Shown: piece after piece, positions 54,366 through 62,797 of the stretch
Layout: every line of letters starts with the position of its first letter
Position numbering within the stretch: the first letter of the stretch is position 1
Origin: Sulfitobacter sp. HGT1
Lineage (GTDB): Bacteria > Pseudomonadota > Alphaproteobacteria > Rhodobacterales > Rhodobacteraceae
Length of the DNA stretch: 64,000 nt
Direction: 5' to 3'
Assembly (NCBI RefSeq): GCF_013282155.1
Contig: NZ_BLWI01000004.1
Coordinates: forward strand, 1 to 64,000
Position numbers and translations under genes: made by a program
Notes under the pieces: generated by a model
The model's input: the letters and a program-made list of their open reading frames with translations, nothing else
The model's database searches: none
What the model was told of the DNA's origin: nothing

Positions 54366-55210
54366 ACGCCCAAGCCGCCCTTTTGCCCGGCAACAGGTTG
54401 CATTTGTCACACGGGCCGATCGACCTGATCATCGGGGCGGATGGTGCGCGCGATACGGCCTTTCGTGCGGCTTTTGCCAGGTTCGAGACTGTTTTGAGCG
54501 AATTGACGGCCGAACTGCCGCTGCTGCGCCAACCTGTCAGTACCAAGCCCGAAGGCAAGATCGCCCGCCGCATGTACCGCGCAGCACTGCCCCATGCCGA
54601 CGGGCTGACCACGCCAATGATCTGCGTCGCCGGTGCCGTCGCCCAAGAGGTGCTGGCAGCCATGGTCAACGCCGCGGACCTGACACGCGCTTATGTGAAC
54701 AACGGTGGCGACATTGCACTGCATCTAACCGATGAGGCCACGTTCAAGATTGCCATTGCATCGCCCGACGGCCAGAACCTTGGCACGGTCACGATTGCCA
54801 GCACCGATCCCATGCGCGGGATCGCCACCAGCGGGCAACGCGGTCGCAGCCTTAGCCTAGGGATTGCCGATGCCGTGACCGTCCTGGCGCGCTCTGCCTG
54901 TGGTGCCGATGCGGCCGCCACCAAGCTCGGCAATGCCGTTGATCTGCCCGATCACCCCGCCATAAAACGCGCCCCCGCCTTCAGCCTGCAAGACGATAGC
55001 GATCTGGGAAACACCCCCGTTGTCACCCATGTTGGACGCCTGTCGCAATCAGATGTTGCGCGCGCCCTGCAACGCGGTGAAACTGCGGCCAACATGATGC
55101 GCGATGCACGGCTGATCGACGGGGCGGCGATGTTCTTACAAGGTCAAAGCCGAACCACCGGACTGCCCGAACAAATGAAACACCTAACGAAAGACCCGCA
55201 AAATGCCTGA
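54362..55210 (+). CDS. UPF0280 family protein (ApbE-like fold)
   Basis: A 282-residue protein. VNNGGDIAL (around residue 118) and the stretch from GIATSGQRG through the ADAAATKLGNAV region resemble the flavin- and metal-binding parts of ApbE, the FMN transferase that attaches flavin to Ser/Thr of target proteins. No function is established for UPF0280. It overlaps the reductase gene by 4 bases. Because the related reductase has a covalently bound flavin, this protein may attach it. That is an inference from context. Confidence 0.83.
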   Translation: MNAQAALLPGNRLHLSHGPIDLIIGADGARDTAFRAAFARFETVLSELTAELPLLRQPVSTKPEGKIARRMYRAALPHADGLTTPMICVAGAVAQEVLAAMVNAADLTRAYVNNGGDIALHLTDEATFKIAIASPDGQNLGTVTIASTDPMRGIATSGQRGRSLSLGIADAVTVLARSACGADAAATKLGNAVDLPDHPAIKRAPAFSLQDDSDLGNTPVVTHVGRLSQSDVARALQRGETAANMMRDARLIDGAAMFLQGQSRTTGLPEQMKHLTKDPQNA

Positions 55211-55787
55211 CGTCATAATCCGCAAGATGGTCACCAGTATCGAGGAAATCTTTCACGAAGGCGGCCCCCGCGCCAACACGCCGCTGAAACGCGGCTATGT
55301 GATGGCCGTGATCGAAAACCCCTATGCAGGGTCTTATGTCGAAGACATCCAGCCCTTTATGGAAGACCTCAAACCGCTGGGGCTTGAGATGGCGCAAAAG
55401 CTGCTGGCTGCTCTCGGCGTTGAGGCGGACCAGATCGAAGGCTACGGCAAAGGGTCAATCGTCGGCGTGGGCGGAGAGTTGGAACATGGCGCGCTGTGGC
55501 ATGCGCCGGGCGGCTATGCGATGCGGGGTGTATTGGGCGGGGCCAAGGCAATCGTGCCCTCTACGAAAAAGGTCGGGGCGGCTGGCGTGCGCCTTGATGT
55601 GCCTGTCACCCATGTCGACGCGTCCTATGTGCGCAGCCATTTCGATTCAATCGAAGTGGGGCTGAACGACAGCCCCCGTGCCAATGAAATGGCGGTGATC
55701 CTTGTGATGACCACAGGATCGCGGGTGCACAACCGGGCAGGGGGCCTGGATGCCAAGGACATCAAAGGGGAGGATGGCCTGAGATGA
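55203..55787 (+). CDS. Amino acid synthesis family protein (AA_synth, DUF1185), copy 1
   Basis: A 194-residue protein of Pfam PF06684. Conserved features are NPYAGSYVEDI (residues ~40-50), GKGSIVGVGGELEHG, and the C-terminal YVRSHFDSIEVGLNDSPRANE. Structural work on members from Bordetella and Ruegeria showed a chorismate-mutase-like fold, but I know of no proven reaction. It overlaps the UPF0280 gene by 8 bases and the next, similar gene by 4. Both could form one enzyme, perhaps hydrolysing a ring-opened amide. Confidence 0.86.
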   Translation: MPDVIIRKMVTSIEEIFHEGGPRANTPLKRGYVMAVIENPYAGSYVEDIQPFMEDLKPLGLEMAQKLLAALGVEADQIEGYGKGSIVGVGGELEHGALWHAPGGYAMRGVLGGAKAIVPSTKKVGAAGVRLDVPVTHVDASYVRSHFDSIEVGLNDSPRANEMAVILVMTTGSRVHNRAGGLDAKDIKGEDGLR

Positions 55788-56368
55788 GCGCTGAAATCCG
55801 TAAAATCGCCGTTTGGGTCGAAGAAACCCACCGCGAGATTGGTCAAACCATTTCGCCGCCCACACGCAAGGCCGTTGCCGTGGCCGTGATCAAGAACCCT
55901 TTTGCAGGCTCTTATACCGAGGATCTAACGCCCCTAATGGACATTGGCGCAGAGCTGGGCGGTTTGCTGGGCGACAAATGCATCGCCGCACTTGGGATCA
56001 CACCCGCGCAGGCCGAAAGCTATGGCAAAGCGGCCATGGTCGGGGAGGGCGGAGAGCTGGAACATGCCGCCGCCATCCTGCACCCGAAACTGGGTGCGCC
56101 GCTGCGTGTCGCGGTGGAAAAAGGTGCGGCACTGGTGCCATCGTCGAAAAAAATGGGCGGGCCGGGGCAGGTGCTGGACGTGCCTTTGGGGCACAAGGAT
56201 GCCGCTTACGTGCGCAGCCATTTCGACGGGATCGAAGTCCGCCTGAACGATGCGCCACGCGCCGGTGAAATCATGGTCGCGGTTGCGGTGACTGACAGCG
56301 GGCGCCCGTTGCCACGGGTGGGCGGGCTGACCCATTCGGATGCGGAAGGCAAAGACGGCCTGCGCTAA
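55784..56368 (+). CDS. Amino acid synthesis family protein (AA_synth, DUF1185), copy 2
   Basis: Also 194 residues, with the same conserved blocks as copy 1: NPFAGSYTEDL, GKAAMVGEGGELEHA, and YVRSHFDGIEVRLNDAPRAGE. The two differ most in the middle (residues ~95-130). The equal length and shared blocks point to tandem duplication. Retention of two copies in tight coupling suggests a heteromer or two related substrates. It ends 3 bases before the convergent MarR gene. Confidence 0.86.
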   Translation: MSAEIRKIAVWVEETHREIGQTISPPTRKAVAVAVIKNPFAGSYTEDLTPLMDIGAELGGLLGDKCIAALGITPAQAESYGKAAMVGEGGELEHAAAILHPKLGAPLRVAVEKGAALVPSSKKMGGPGQVLDVPLGHKDAAYVRSHFDGIEVRLNDAPRAGEIMVAVAVTDSGRPLPRVGGLTHSDAEGKDGLR

Positions 56369-56371
56369 CCC

Positions 56372-56809
56372 CTAAAGTTTGTCGAGCAACGTCAGCAACC
56401 GGTCAACCTCGCGGGGGGTCAGGTTGCCGACGGTTTCGGCAGAAATCTCGTGGGCGGTGGTCACAGCATCTGCGGCAAAGGCGATGCCCGCTTCGGTCAA
56501 TGAAATCTCAAGCCGGCGCATGTCGGTCTCGGACGGGCAGCTTTTCACCAGCCCCTTTTTGCGCAGACGGTCGACCACGCCTTTGGTCGTTGCCGCATCC
56601 ATGCCCACCAAACGGCCCAACTGGTTCTGGCTGATTTTGACCTCGTTGCGCAGTTTCGCCAATACTGCAAATTGCGTCGGCGTGATGTCGGGCATCCGGC
56701 GATTGAAAATCTCAAGATGTCGCTGGTTGGCCAGACGCAGCTTGAAACCCACCTGATCTTCCAGCTCGTAGGAGGCCGTCTGGTTTTGTGAATCCGCCGC
56801 TTCGTTCAA
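56372..56809 (-). CDS. MarR family transcriptional regulator
   Basis: A 145-residue winged-helix regulator. The recognition helix region is ISQNQLGRLVGMDAATTKGVVDRLRKKGLV and the wing ETDMRRLEISLTEAG. It is divergent from the Rieske oxygenase across a 156-base gap and convergent with the second AA_synth gene. It is the obvious candidate regulator of the heterocycle genes, the oxygenase and the importer. Ligand unknown. Confidence 0.91.
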   Translation of the reverse strand: MNEAADSQNQTASYELEDQVGFKLRLANQRHLEIFNRRMPDITPTQFAVLAKLRNEVKISQNQLGRLVGMDAATTKGVVDRLRKKGLVKSCPSETDMRRLEISLTEAGIAFAADAVTTAHEISAETVGNLTPREVDRLLTLLDKL

Positions 56810-56965
56810 TGTACCGTCCAGTATTTTGCTGCAACTGCATATTTCTTGTGCATTATCATTCCATGGATTTTAACTGGGGTCCACAACAGAACGGATCAGA
56901 AGTATTGTTTGACAGCTAACAAGTTTTTGGTCCTTCATGAGGATAGTTAACGCAAGGAGTCGCCC

Positions 56966-58033
56966 GTGTCCTTTGTCAGAAATGCCTGGTATGTCGCTGG
57001 ATGGTCCACCGATTTTGACCGCGATCTTGTGCCGCTAACCATGCTTGCGCAGAACCTTGTGATGTTCCGGTGCAGTGACGGCAGACTTGCCGCTTTGGAA
57101 GACCGTTGCCCGCACCGGCTGCTGCCGCTGTCCAAGGGCAAGCGCATCGGCGACACCATTCAATGCGGTTATCACGGGATGACCTTTGATGCCGGCGGTA
57201 AATGCGTACGCGTGCCGGGGCAATCGAACCTGCCAGCCAGCGCCTATGTCGACAGCTTCCCGGTGCTCGAGCGTCATGGCATCGTTTTCGTCTGGATGGG
57301 CGACGCCGACAAAGCCGACCCCGCGCTGGCTTTTGACATGCCGGAACTGTCGCAAGACGGCTGGCACCTGCACCACGGGGACAAGCTGCATATCAAAGCC
57401 AACTATCTGAACGTCGCCGAAAACCTGGTTGATCCTGCCCATGTAAGCTTTGTGCATCCGACAACCTTGGGCAATGCCGCGTCGGAAAACGTGCCCGTGC
57501 ATGTGAAAACCGCTGACGAAGTTATAGTGGCTTGGCGCTGGATCAGGGATGCCGAACCGATCGGCTTTTTCAAGAAATTCGGGGGCTTTAACGGCAATGT
57601 CGACCGCTGGCATTATTACTATCTCCACATGCCCTCGACTGCGGTTATTGATTTCGGGTCAGCCGAAGCTGCACTTGAACTTCCTGAAGAAGAGCGCAAC
57701 AAGGGCGTGCGCATCTTTGCGTTGCATTTTGTTACCCCCGTGACCGAGGATTATACGATCGACCACTGGATGCATCTGCGAAACACGGCCCTTGGCGATG
57801 ATGCCGCGTCTGACCAAATGGACGCGATGTTTCGGGTTGCCTTTGCCGAAGACAAAGAGATCCTCGAGGCAGTGCACGAAGAGGAAAAGCGCCCGCAAAA
57901 GCGCAAACCCATTCGCATTGCCATCGACAAAGGGCCCAACGTCTACCGGAAACGCATTCGCGACCGGATTGAGGCCGAAGCAACCGATGATCTGGGCGAC
58001 CCTGTTTCACCGGTATTTGTTCAACACGATTAA
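56966..58033 (+). CDS. Rieske non-heme iron oxygenase, alpha subunit (vanillate demethylase-type)
   Basis: A 355-residue ring-hydroxylating oxygenase. Rieske ligands are Cys48, His50, Cys67 and His70 (DRCPHR and CGYHGM). The mononuclear iron site has Asp156, His159 and His164 in NLVDPAHVSFVH, and SEHV-like strands follow. The start is GTG with AAGGAG 6 bases upstream. Members demethylate or hydroxylate aromatic acids with O2. No dedicated reductase lies beside it; the ferredoxin reductase at 48405-49211 may help. It probably acts on a methylated or unactivated form of the ring substrate. Confidence 0.9.
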   Translation: MSFVRNAWYVAGWSTDFDRDLVPLTMLAQNLVMFRCSDGRLAALEDRCPHRLLPLSKGKRIGDTIQCGYHGMTFDAGGKCVRVPGQSNLPASAYVDSFPVLERHGIVFVWMGDADKADPALAFDMPELSQDGWHLHHGDKLHIKANYLNVAENLVDPAHVSFVHPTTLGNAASENVPVHVKTADEVIVAWRWIRDAEPIGFFKKFGGFNGNVDRWHYYYLHMPSTAVIDFGSAEAALELPEEERNKGVRIFALHFVTPVTEDYTIDHWMHLRNTALGDDAASDQMDAMFRVAFAEDKEILEAVHEEEKRPQKRKPIRIAIDKGPNVYRKRIRDRIEAEATDDLGDPVSPVFVQHD

Positions 58034-58087
58034 CTCTATCAAACAATGCAGCAAAAGACGGCACCACCCCAACAGAGGACGACACCA

Positions 58088-59305
58088 ATGAACAGAAACA
58101 CATTCCTGAAAACCCTTGCAGGGGCTGCTGCCCTTAGCATGACGGGCCTTGCCGCCCTTGCCCAATCGGGCGAACCGATCAAGGTTGGCGAGATTAACCA
58201 CTACAAACGTATGGCCGCCTTTGCAGAGCCCTATAAAAAAGGCATCGAACTGCGTTTGGAAGAAATCAACGCCGCCGGCGGTGTGCTGGATCGCCCGCTT
58301 GAATTCGTGTTCCGCGACGATCAGGGCGACCCCGGTGAGGCGATCAAGATCGCCGAAGAACTGATGACCAGCGAAGGCACTGTGATGCTGACCGGGACGA
58401 TCTTGTCGAACGTCGGCCTCGCCATTTCCTCTGTGGCTGCGGAAAAGCAGTGGGTTTACCTTGCCTCCGAACCGCTTGCCGACGCGCTGACATGGTCGCA
58501 GGGCAATCCTTGGACATTCCGTTTGCGCACATCGACCTATATGCAAGCCGCGATGCTGGCCGAACAGGCTGCCAAAACCGACGCGATGAAATATGCAACG
58601 ATTGCACCGAACTATGCCTATGGCAAAGACGCCGTTGCCGCGTTCAAAGAAGTGCTGACCAAGTTGAAGCCCGGTGTTGAATTTGTCGGCGAACAGTGGC
58701 CCGCCTTGTTCAAGATCGACGCAGGTGCCGAAGTGCAGGCGTTGGAACGCTCCAAACCCGATGCGATCTATAACGTGACCTTTGGCCCAGACCTTGCCAA
58801 ATTCGTGCGCGAAGGCACGACACGCGGATTGTTTGACGGTCGCACCGTTTATGGCCTGCTGTCCGGCGAACCAGAATACCTTGAACCGCTGGCCGACGAA
58901 GCCCCCGAAGGCTGGGTTGTGACCGGTTACCCCTGGTATGATTTCACCGAGGAAGACGGCGCGAACAAGGTCTTTGTTGATGCCTATCAGGCACGCTTTA
59001 ACGAGACACCCAAACTGGGGTCGCTTGTTGGCTACATGACCGCAGCAACCGTTGCGGCTGCGATCCAGAAAGCCGGATCAACCGAAGGCGAAGCGATCCG
59101 TCAGGCGTTTGAAGGGCTGGGCGTTGCCACACCCGTGGGCGACATCACCTTCCGCGAAATCGACAATCAGGCAACCATGGGTGCCTTTATCGGTACAACT
59201 GCACTGAAAGACGGTGCTGGCGTGATGACCAACTGGACCTATCTGGATGGCGCTGATTATCTGCCATCCGACGAAGAAGTCGCAAAACTGCGTCCCGCAG
59301 AATAA
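58088..59305 (+). CDS. ABC transporter substrate-binding protein (Liv-type, second system)
   Basis: A 405-residue periplasmic binding protein with an N-terminal signal peptide (MNRNTFLKTLAGAAALSM, cleaved after AALA), then SGEPIKVGEINHYKRMAAFAEPYKKGIELRLEE. The ATG at 58088 has AGAGGA upstream; the longer frame from 58046 would hide the signal peptide. Conserved sugar-fold segments follow, such as FRDDQGDPGEAIKIAEEL. It begins 54 bases after the oxygenase stop and precedes its own permease and ATPase genes. The likely ligand is the aromatic heterocycle or a related acid. Confidence 0.9.
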   Translation: MNRNTFLKTLAGAAALSMTGLAALAQSGEPIKVGEINHYKRMAAFAEPYKKGIELRLEEINAAGGVLDRPLEFVFRDDQGDPGEAIKIAEELMTSEGTVMLTGTILSNVGLAISSVAAEKQWVYLASEPLADALTWSQGNPWTFRLRTSTYMQAAMLAEQAAKTDAMKYATIAPNYAYGKDAVAAFKEVLTKLKPGVEFVGEQWPALFKIDAGAEVQALERSKPDAIYNVTFGPDLAKFVREGTTRGLFDGRTVYGLLSGEPEYLEPLADEAPEGWVVTGYPWYDFTEEDGANKVFVDAYQARFNETPKLGSLVGYMTAATVAAAIQKAGSTEGEAIRQAFEGLGVATPVGDITFREIDNQATMGAFIGTTALKDGAGVMTNWTYLDGADYLPSDEEVAKLRPAE

Positions 59306-59316
59306 CGACCGGCACT

Positions 59317-59343
59317 GCTCCGGAGGGAAACCCCTTCCGGAGC
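59317..59343 (+). terminator. Intercistronic hairpin after the second binding-protein gene
   Basis: GCTCCGGA (59317-59324) pairs with TCCGGAGC (59336-59343), with inner G-C pairing. As in the first importer it lies between the binding-protein gene and the permease, where it would favour abundant binding protein. No T-tract. Confidence 0.55.
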
Positions 59344-59379
59344 GACCGAACCTATTCCCCAAATTGATCGAGGTGGCTG

Positions 59380-61242
59380 ATGGGCCTTTTTATCGCACAG
59401 ATTTTGACTGGGCTTGCAAATGCTGGCGCGCTTTTCATGGTTGCCTCTGGTCTTTCGCTGATTTTTGGCGTGACCCGCGTCGTGAACTTTGCCCACGGGT
59501 CATTTTATATGCTGGGGGCCTATGTCGGCTATTCGCTGATGCAGGTGCTGCCCGGTATGGTCGGCTTTTGGGTGGCCATTCTGCTGGCCGGTATCATCGT
59601 CGGCCTGATCGGGGTCATCGTCGAATTTTGCGTGCTGCGCCCTGTCTACAGCGCGCCTGAACTGTTCCAACTGGTCGCCACATTCGGTGTTATCCTTGTT
59701 ATCCAAGACCTTGCGCTGATGATCTGGGGTCCGCAGGATTTGCTGGGGCCACGTGCCCCGGGCCTTAAGGGTGTGATCCGCATCATGGGCGAACCGGTGC
59801 CGCAATATGACATCGCGCTGATCGTGATCACTCCGTTTGTCGCCTTTGGCCTGTGGTACCTGATCACCCGCACCCGCGTCGGTACATTGGTGCGTGCCGC
59901 CACCCAAGACCGCGAAATGGTCAGCGCGCTTGGCGTTAACCAAGCGTGGCTGTTTACCGGCGTGTTCTTTCTGGGCTGTGCGCTGGCGGGCCTTGGTGGT
60001 GCACTGCAACTTCCCAAAGGCGGTGCCGACCTGTTGATGGATTTCAACATTCTTGGGCCTGTCTTTGTGGTGGTCGTGATCGGTGGCATGGGGTCTTTGC
60101 CCGGTGCCTATCTGGCTGCTGTTATCATTTCCGTCCTGAACGTCTTTGGCGTGACCTATGCGCCGCAATCCACGCTTGTGCTGATGTTCGTGGTCATGGT
60201 GATCGTGCTGATGTTCCGCCCCTTTGGTCTGCTGGGCAAAGAGGAAGTCGCCGGCGAACATGGTCAGGTTGGCGAACCCGAGCGCCCGATAAAGCCCGCA
60301 GGCAGAAATATGCGACTGTTGGTGGCTGCCGGATTGCTGATCCTTGGGCTTCTTCCTTTCTATGGCAGTAATTTTGCCGTGGTTCTGGTGACGGATATCA
60401 TGATCTTCGCTCTGTTCGCCGCGTCGCTTCATTTCATGCTGGGCCAAGGCGGCTTGGTCAGTTTCGGGCACGCTGCGTTTTTTGGCGGCGGGGCCTATGC
60501 TGCCGCCTTGTTTGTCACCCACGCCAACACCCCGATGGAACTGGCACTGGTGCTGGCCCCCGTTTGCGCGGGTCTTGCTGCGATCGTGATCGGCTGGGTC
60601 TGCCTGCGATCAACCGGCGTTTATTTCGCCATGCTAACGCTGGCCTTTGGTCAACTGCTCTGGAGCCTCGCATTCCAATGGAGCGAAGTCACTGGCGGCG
60701 ATGACGGGTTGGTGAACATCTGGCCCTCCGACTGGGCGTCGGACAACAGCGTCTATTACTACCTCGCCTTTGTGCTGTGTGTCGGCGGTATCTTGTTGCT
60801 GCGTCAGGCGGCCCACGCGCCCTTTGGCTATGCCATGCGCGCCGCACGCGACAGCGCCCGTCAGGCCGAGGCAATGGGGATCAACACCAAGCGCATTCAA
60901 TGGGTCGCCTTCACCTTTGCGGGCGTCATGGCAGGTCTTGCGGGCGGATTGTTCGTCTTTTCCAAGGGCAGCATCTTCCCGAACGAGTTGGAAACCGCGC
61001 GCAGTTTCGACGCCCTGATCGTGGTGTTCCTGGGCGGTGTCAAAACCCTGTCCGGTGGCTGGGTCGGTGCCGCGTTCTTTGAGGGGATCAAGGATTATCT
61101 GACGCGGTTCGAATACTGGCGCCTTGCCCTTGGCCTGTCGATCATCGTTATCGTGATCCTTGGCCCCGAAGGCATCGTTGGATCGTTGCGCAAGGCGGGT
61201 GAACGCCTTGGCATTCTGAAAGTACCGGAGGACGCGAAATGA
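59380..61242 (+). CDS. Fused Liv-type permease (LivH-LivM)
   Basis: A 620-residue membrane protein combining both permease halves. Residues ~1-290 are LivH-like (ASGLSLIFGVTRVVNFAHGSF), a charged linker follows (~280-308, rich in Glu and Pro), and residues ~309-610 are LivM-like (GQGGLVSFGHAAFFGGGAY and RAARDSARQAEAMGIN). Fused permeases of this type occur in several proteobacterial importers. Its stop overlaps the ATPase gene by 4 bases. It contrasts with the separate permeases of the first importer. Confidence 0.91.
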   Translation: MGLFIAQILTGLANAGALFMVASGLSLIFGVTRVVNFAHGSFYMLGAYVGYSLMQVLPGMVGFWVAILLAGIIVGLIGVIVEFCVLRPVYSAPELFQLVATFGVILVIQDLALMIWGPQDLLGPRAPGLKGVIRIMGEPVPQYDIALIVITPFVAFGLWYLITRTRVGTLVRAATQDREMVSALGVNQAWLFTGVFFLGCALAGLGGALQLPKGGADLLMDFNILGPVFVVVVIGGMGSLPGAYLAAVIISVLNVFGVTYAPQSTLVLMFVVMVIVLMFRPFGLLGKEEVAGEHGQVGEPERPIKPAGRNMRLLVAAGLLILGLLPFYGSNFAVVLVTDIMIFALFAASLHFMLGQGGLVSFGHAAFFGGGAYAAALFVTHANTPMELALVLAPVCAGLAAIVIGWVCLRSTGVYFAMLTLAFGQLLWSLAFQWSEVTGGDDGLVNIWPSDWASDNSVYYYLAFVLCVGGILLLRQAAHAPFGYAMRAARDSARQAEAMGINTKRIQWVAFTFAGVMAGLAGGLFVFSKGSIFPNELETARSFDALIVVFLGGVKTLSGGWVGAAFFEGIKDYLTRFEYWRLALGLSIIVIVILGPEGIVGSLRKAGERLGILKVPEDAK

Positions 61243-62015
61243 GCCCGATCCTGTCTGTTCGCAATCTGTCACGCAATTTCGGCGCGATCAAAGCCGTCGA
61301 CAATGTCAGCTTTGATCTGGCAAAGGGCGAATTGCTGGCGTTGATTGGCCCCAATGGCGCGGGCAAAAGCACCTGTTTCAACATGCTGATGGGACAGTTG
61401 AAGCCATCCTCGGGCACTGTGCAGCTGTTGGGCAAGAACATCGCCGGTATGCAGCCGCGCAAAATCTGGCGCATGGGGGTCGGGCGCACGTTTCAGATCA
61501 CCGCGACCTATGCGTCGATGACCGTGGTTGAAAACGTGCAAATGGCGCTAATATCGCACCACCGGCGGCTGTATTCCCTGACGACCTTTGCCCATAAACT
61601 CTATCGCGACGAAGCACTCGCCCTGCTTGATACCGTGGGTATGGCCGATCAGGCCGAACGCCACTGCGCCGTGCTGGCATATGGTGACCTGAAACGGCTG
61701 GAGCTGGCTGTCGCACTGGCCCATGATCCGATCCTGCTGCTGATGGATGAACCCACCGCCGGGATGGCACCGCGCGAACGCATCGCCCTTATGCAGCTGA
61801 CGGCTGATATTCTGGATGCCAAAGGCATCAGCGTATTGTTCACCGAACATGACATGGATGTGGTCTTTGCCCATGCGCACCGAATCATGGTGCTGAACCG
61901 CGGGCAGTTGATCGCCGATGGCACGGTAGATGAAATTCGCAACAACCCGCAGGTCCAAGAGGTTTACCTAGGCGGCGGCACCCTGTTCAAAGCGCAGGAG
62001 GACGCCCATGCTTGA
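61239..62015 (+). CDS. ABC transporter ATP-binding protein (LivG-like)
   Basis: A 258-residue ATPase with Walker A GPNGAGKST, Walker B LLLMDEPTAGMA and H-loop FTEHDMDVVFAHAH. The signature segment is LAYGDLKRLELAVAL, the usual LivG variant. It overlaps the following LivF-like gene by 8 bases. Together they drive the fused permease. Confidence 0.92.
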   Translation: MSPILSVRNLSRNFGAIKAVDNVSFDLAKGELLALIGPNGAGKSTCFNMLMGQLKPSSGTVQLLGKNIAGMQPRKIWRMGVGRTFQITATYASMTVVENVQMALISHHRRLYSLTTFAHKLYRDEALALLDTVGMADQAERHCAVLAYGDLKRLELAVALAHDPILLLMDEPTAGMAPRERIALMQLTADILDAKGISVLFTEHDMDVVFAHAHRIMVLNRGQLIADGTVDEIRNNPQVQEVYLGGGTLFKAQEDAHA

Positions 62016-62709
62016 GGTCAAAGACGTCAATTCATTCTACGGCAAGGCACATGTTCTGAATGATCTGAATTTCAACGTGGAGGCCGGCACGGTCGTAGCA
62101 CTTTTGGGGCGTAACGGGGCGGGTAAAACCACCACCATGAAATCCATCATGCAACTGGTCCGGCCCCGCAGCGGGACAGTCATCTACAAGGGTCAGGACA
62201 TCACCGGATGGCCCAGCCACAAGGTCGCGCGTGCGGGCTTGGGCTATGTGCCCGAAGAACGGCGCATCTTTACCCAGCTTACGGTTCTGGAGAACCTCGA
62301 GGTCGGCCGCCAGCCCCCGCGTGAGGGCTGCACCACATGGACAGACGACATGGTGTTCGATCTGTTCCCCAACCTTGCCGAGCGGCGCAATAACCGGGGA
62401 AAGGCGCTGTCGGGTGGTGAACAGCAAATGCTGACCATCGCGCGCACCTTGATGGGAAATCCCGCGTTTATTCTGCTTGATGAGCCGTCAGAAGGCATCG
62501 CGCCGGTGATCGTTGAACAAATGGCCCGCGTTATCCTTCAGCTGAAACGCGAAGGCCTGACGGTGTTGTTGTCAGAACAAAACCTGCACTTTGCCCAGGC
62601 GGTGGCAGACGGGGTGGTCATCATCGAACATGGCACGCAAAAATTCGTGGGCAGCCTGTCAGAGCTTCAGGCACATCCCGAAATCCGCGATCAATACCTG
62701 TCTGTTTGA
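62008..62709 (+). CDS. ABC transporter ATP-binding protein (LivF-like)
   Basis: A 233-residue ATPase with an intact P-loop GRNGAGKTT, signature LSGGEQQM and Walker B FILLDEPSEGIA. It is the last gene of the second importer and is followed by a strong bidirectional terminator. Comparison with the LivF-like protein at 29769-30473 shows that its Arg in the P-loop is not general to the window. Confidence 0.92.
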   Translation: MLEVKDVNSFYGKAHVLNDLNFNVEAGTVVALLGRNGAGKTTTMKSIMQLVRPRSGTVIYKGQDITGWPSHKVARAGLGYVPEERRIFTQLTVLENLEVGRQPPREGCTTWTDDMVFDLFPNLAERRNNRGKALSGGEQQMLTIARTLMGNPAFILLDEPSEGIAPVIVEQMARVILQLKREGLTVLLSEQNLHFAQAVADGVVIIEHGTQKFVGSLSELQAHPEIRDQYLSV

Positions 62710-62730
62710 TAACATAATCCACATTATCCG

Positions 62731-62767
62731 AAAACCTGATGCAGCCCCACGCAGCATCAGGTTTTTT
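62731..62767. terminator. Rho-independent terminator
   Basis: AAAACCTGATGC (62731-62742) pairs with GCATCAGGTTTT (62754-62765); on the plus strand the T-run is six long (62762-62767). It ends the importer operon and, read on the other strand, could also end the convergent TRAP permease gene. Confidence 0.85.
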
Positions 62768-62797
62768 GTTCACGTTGGTCAGTCAGTGGCCCGACGG

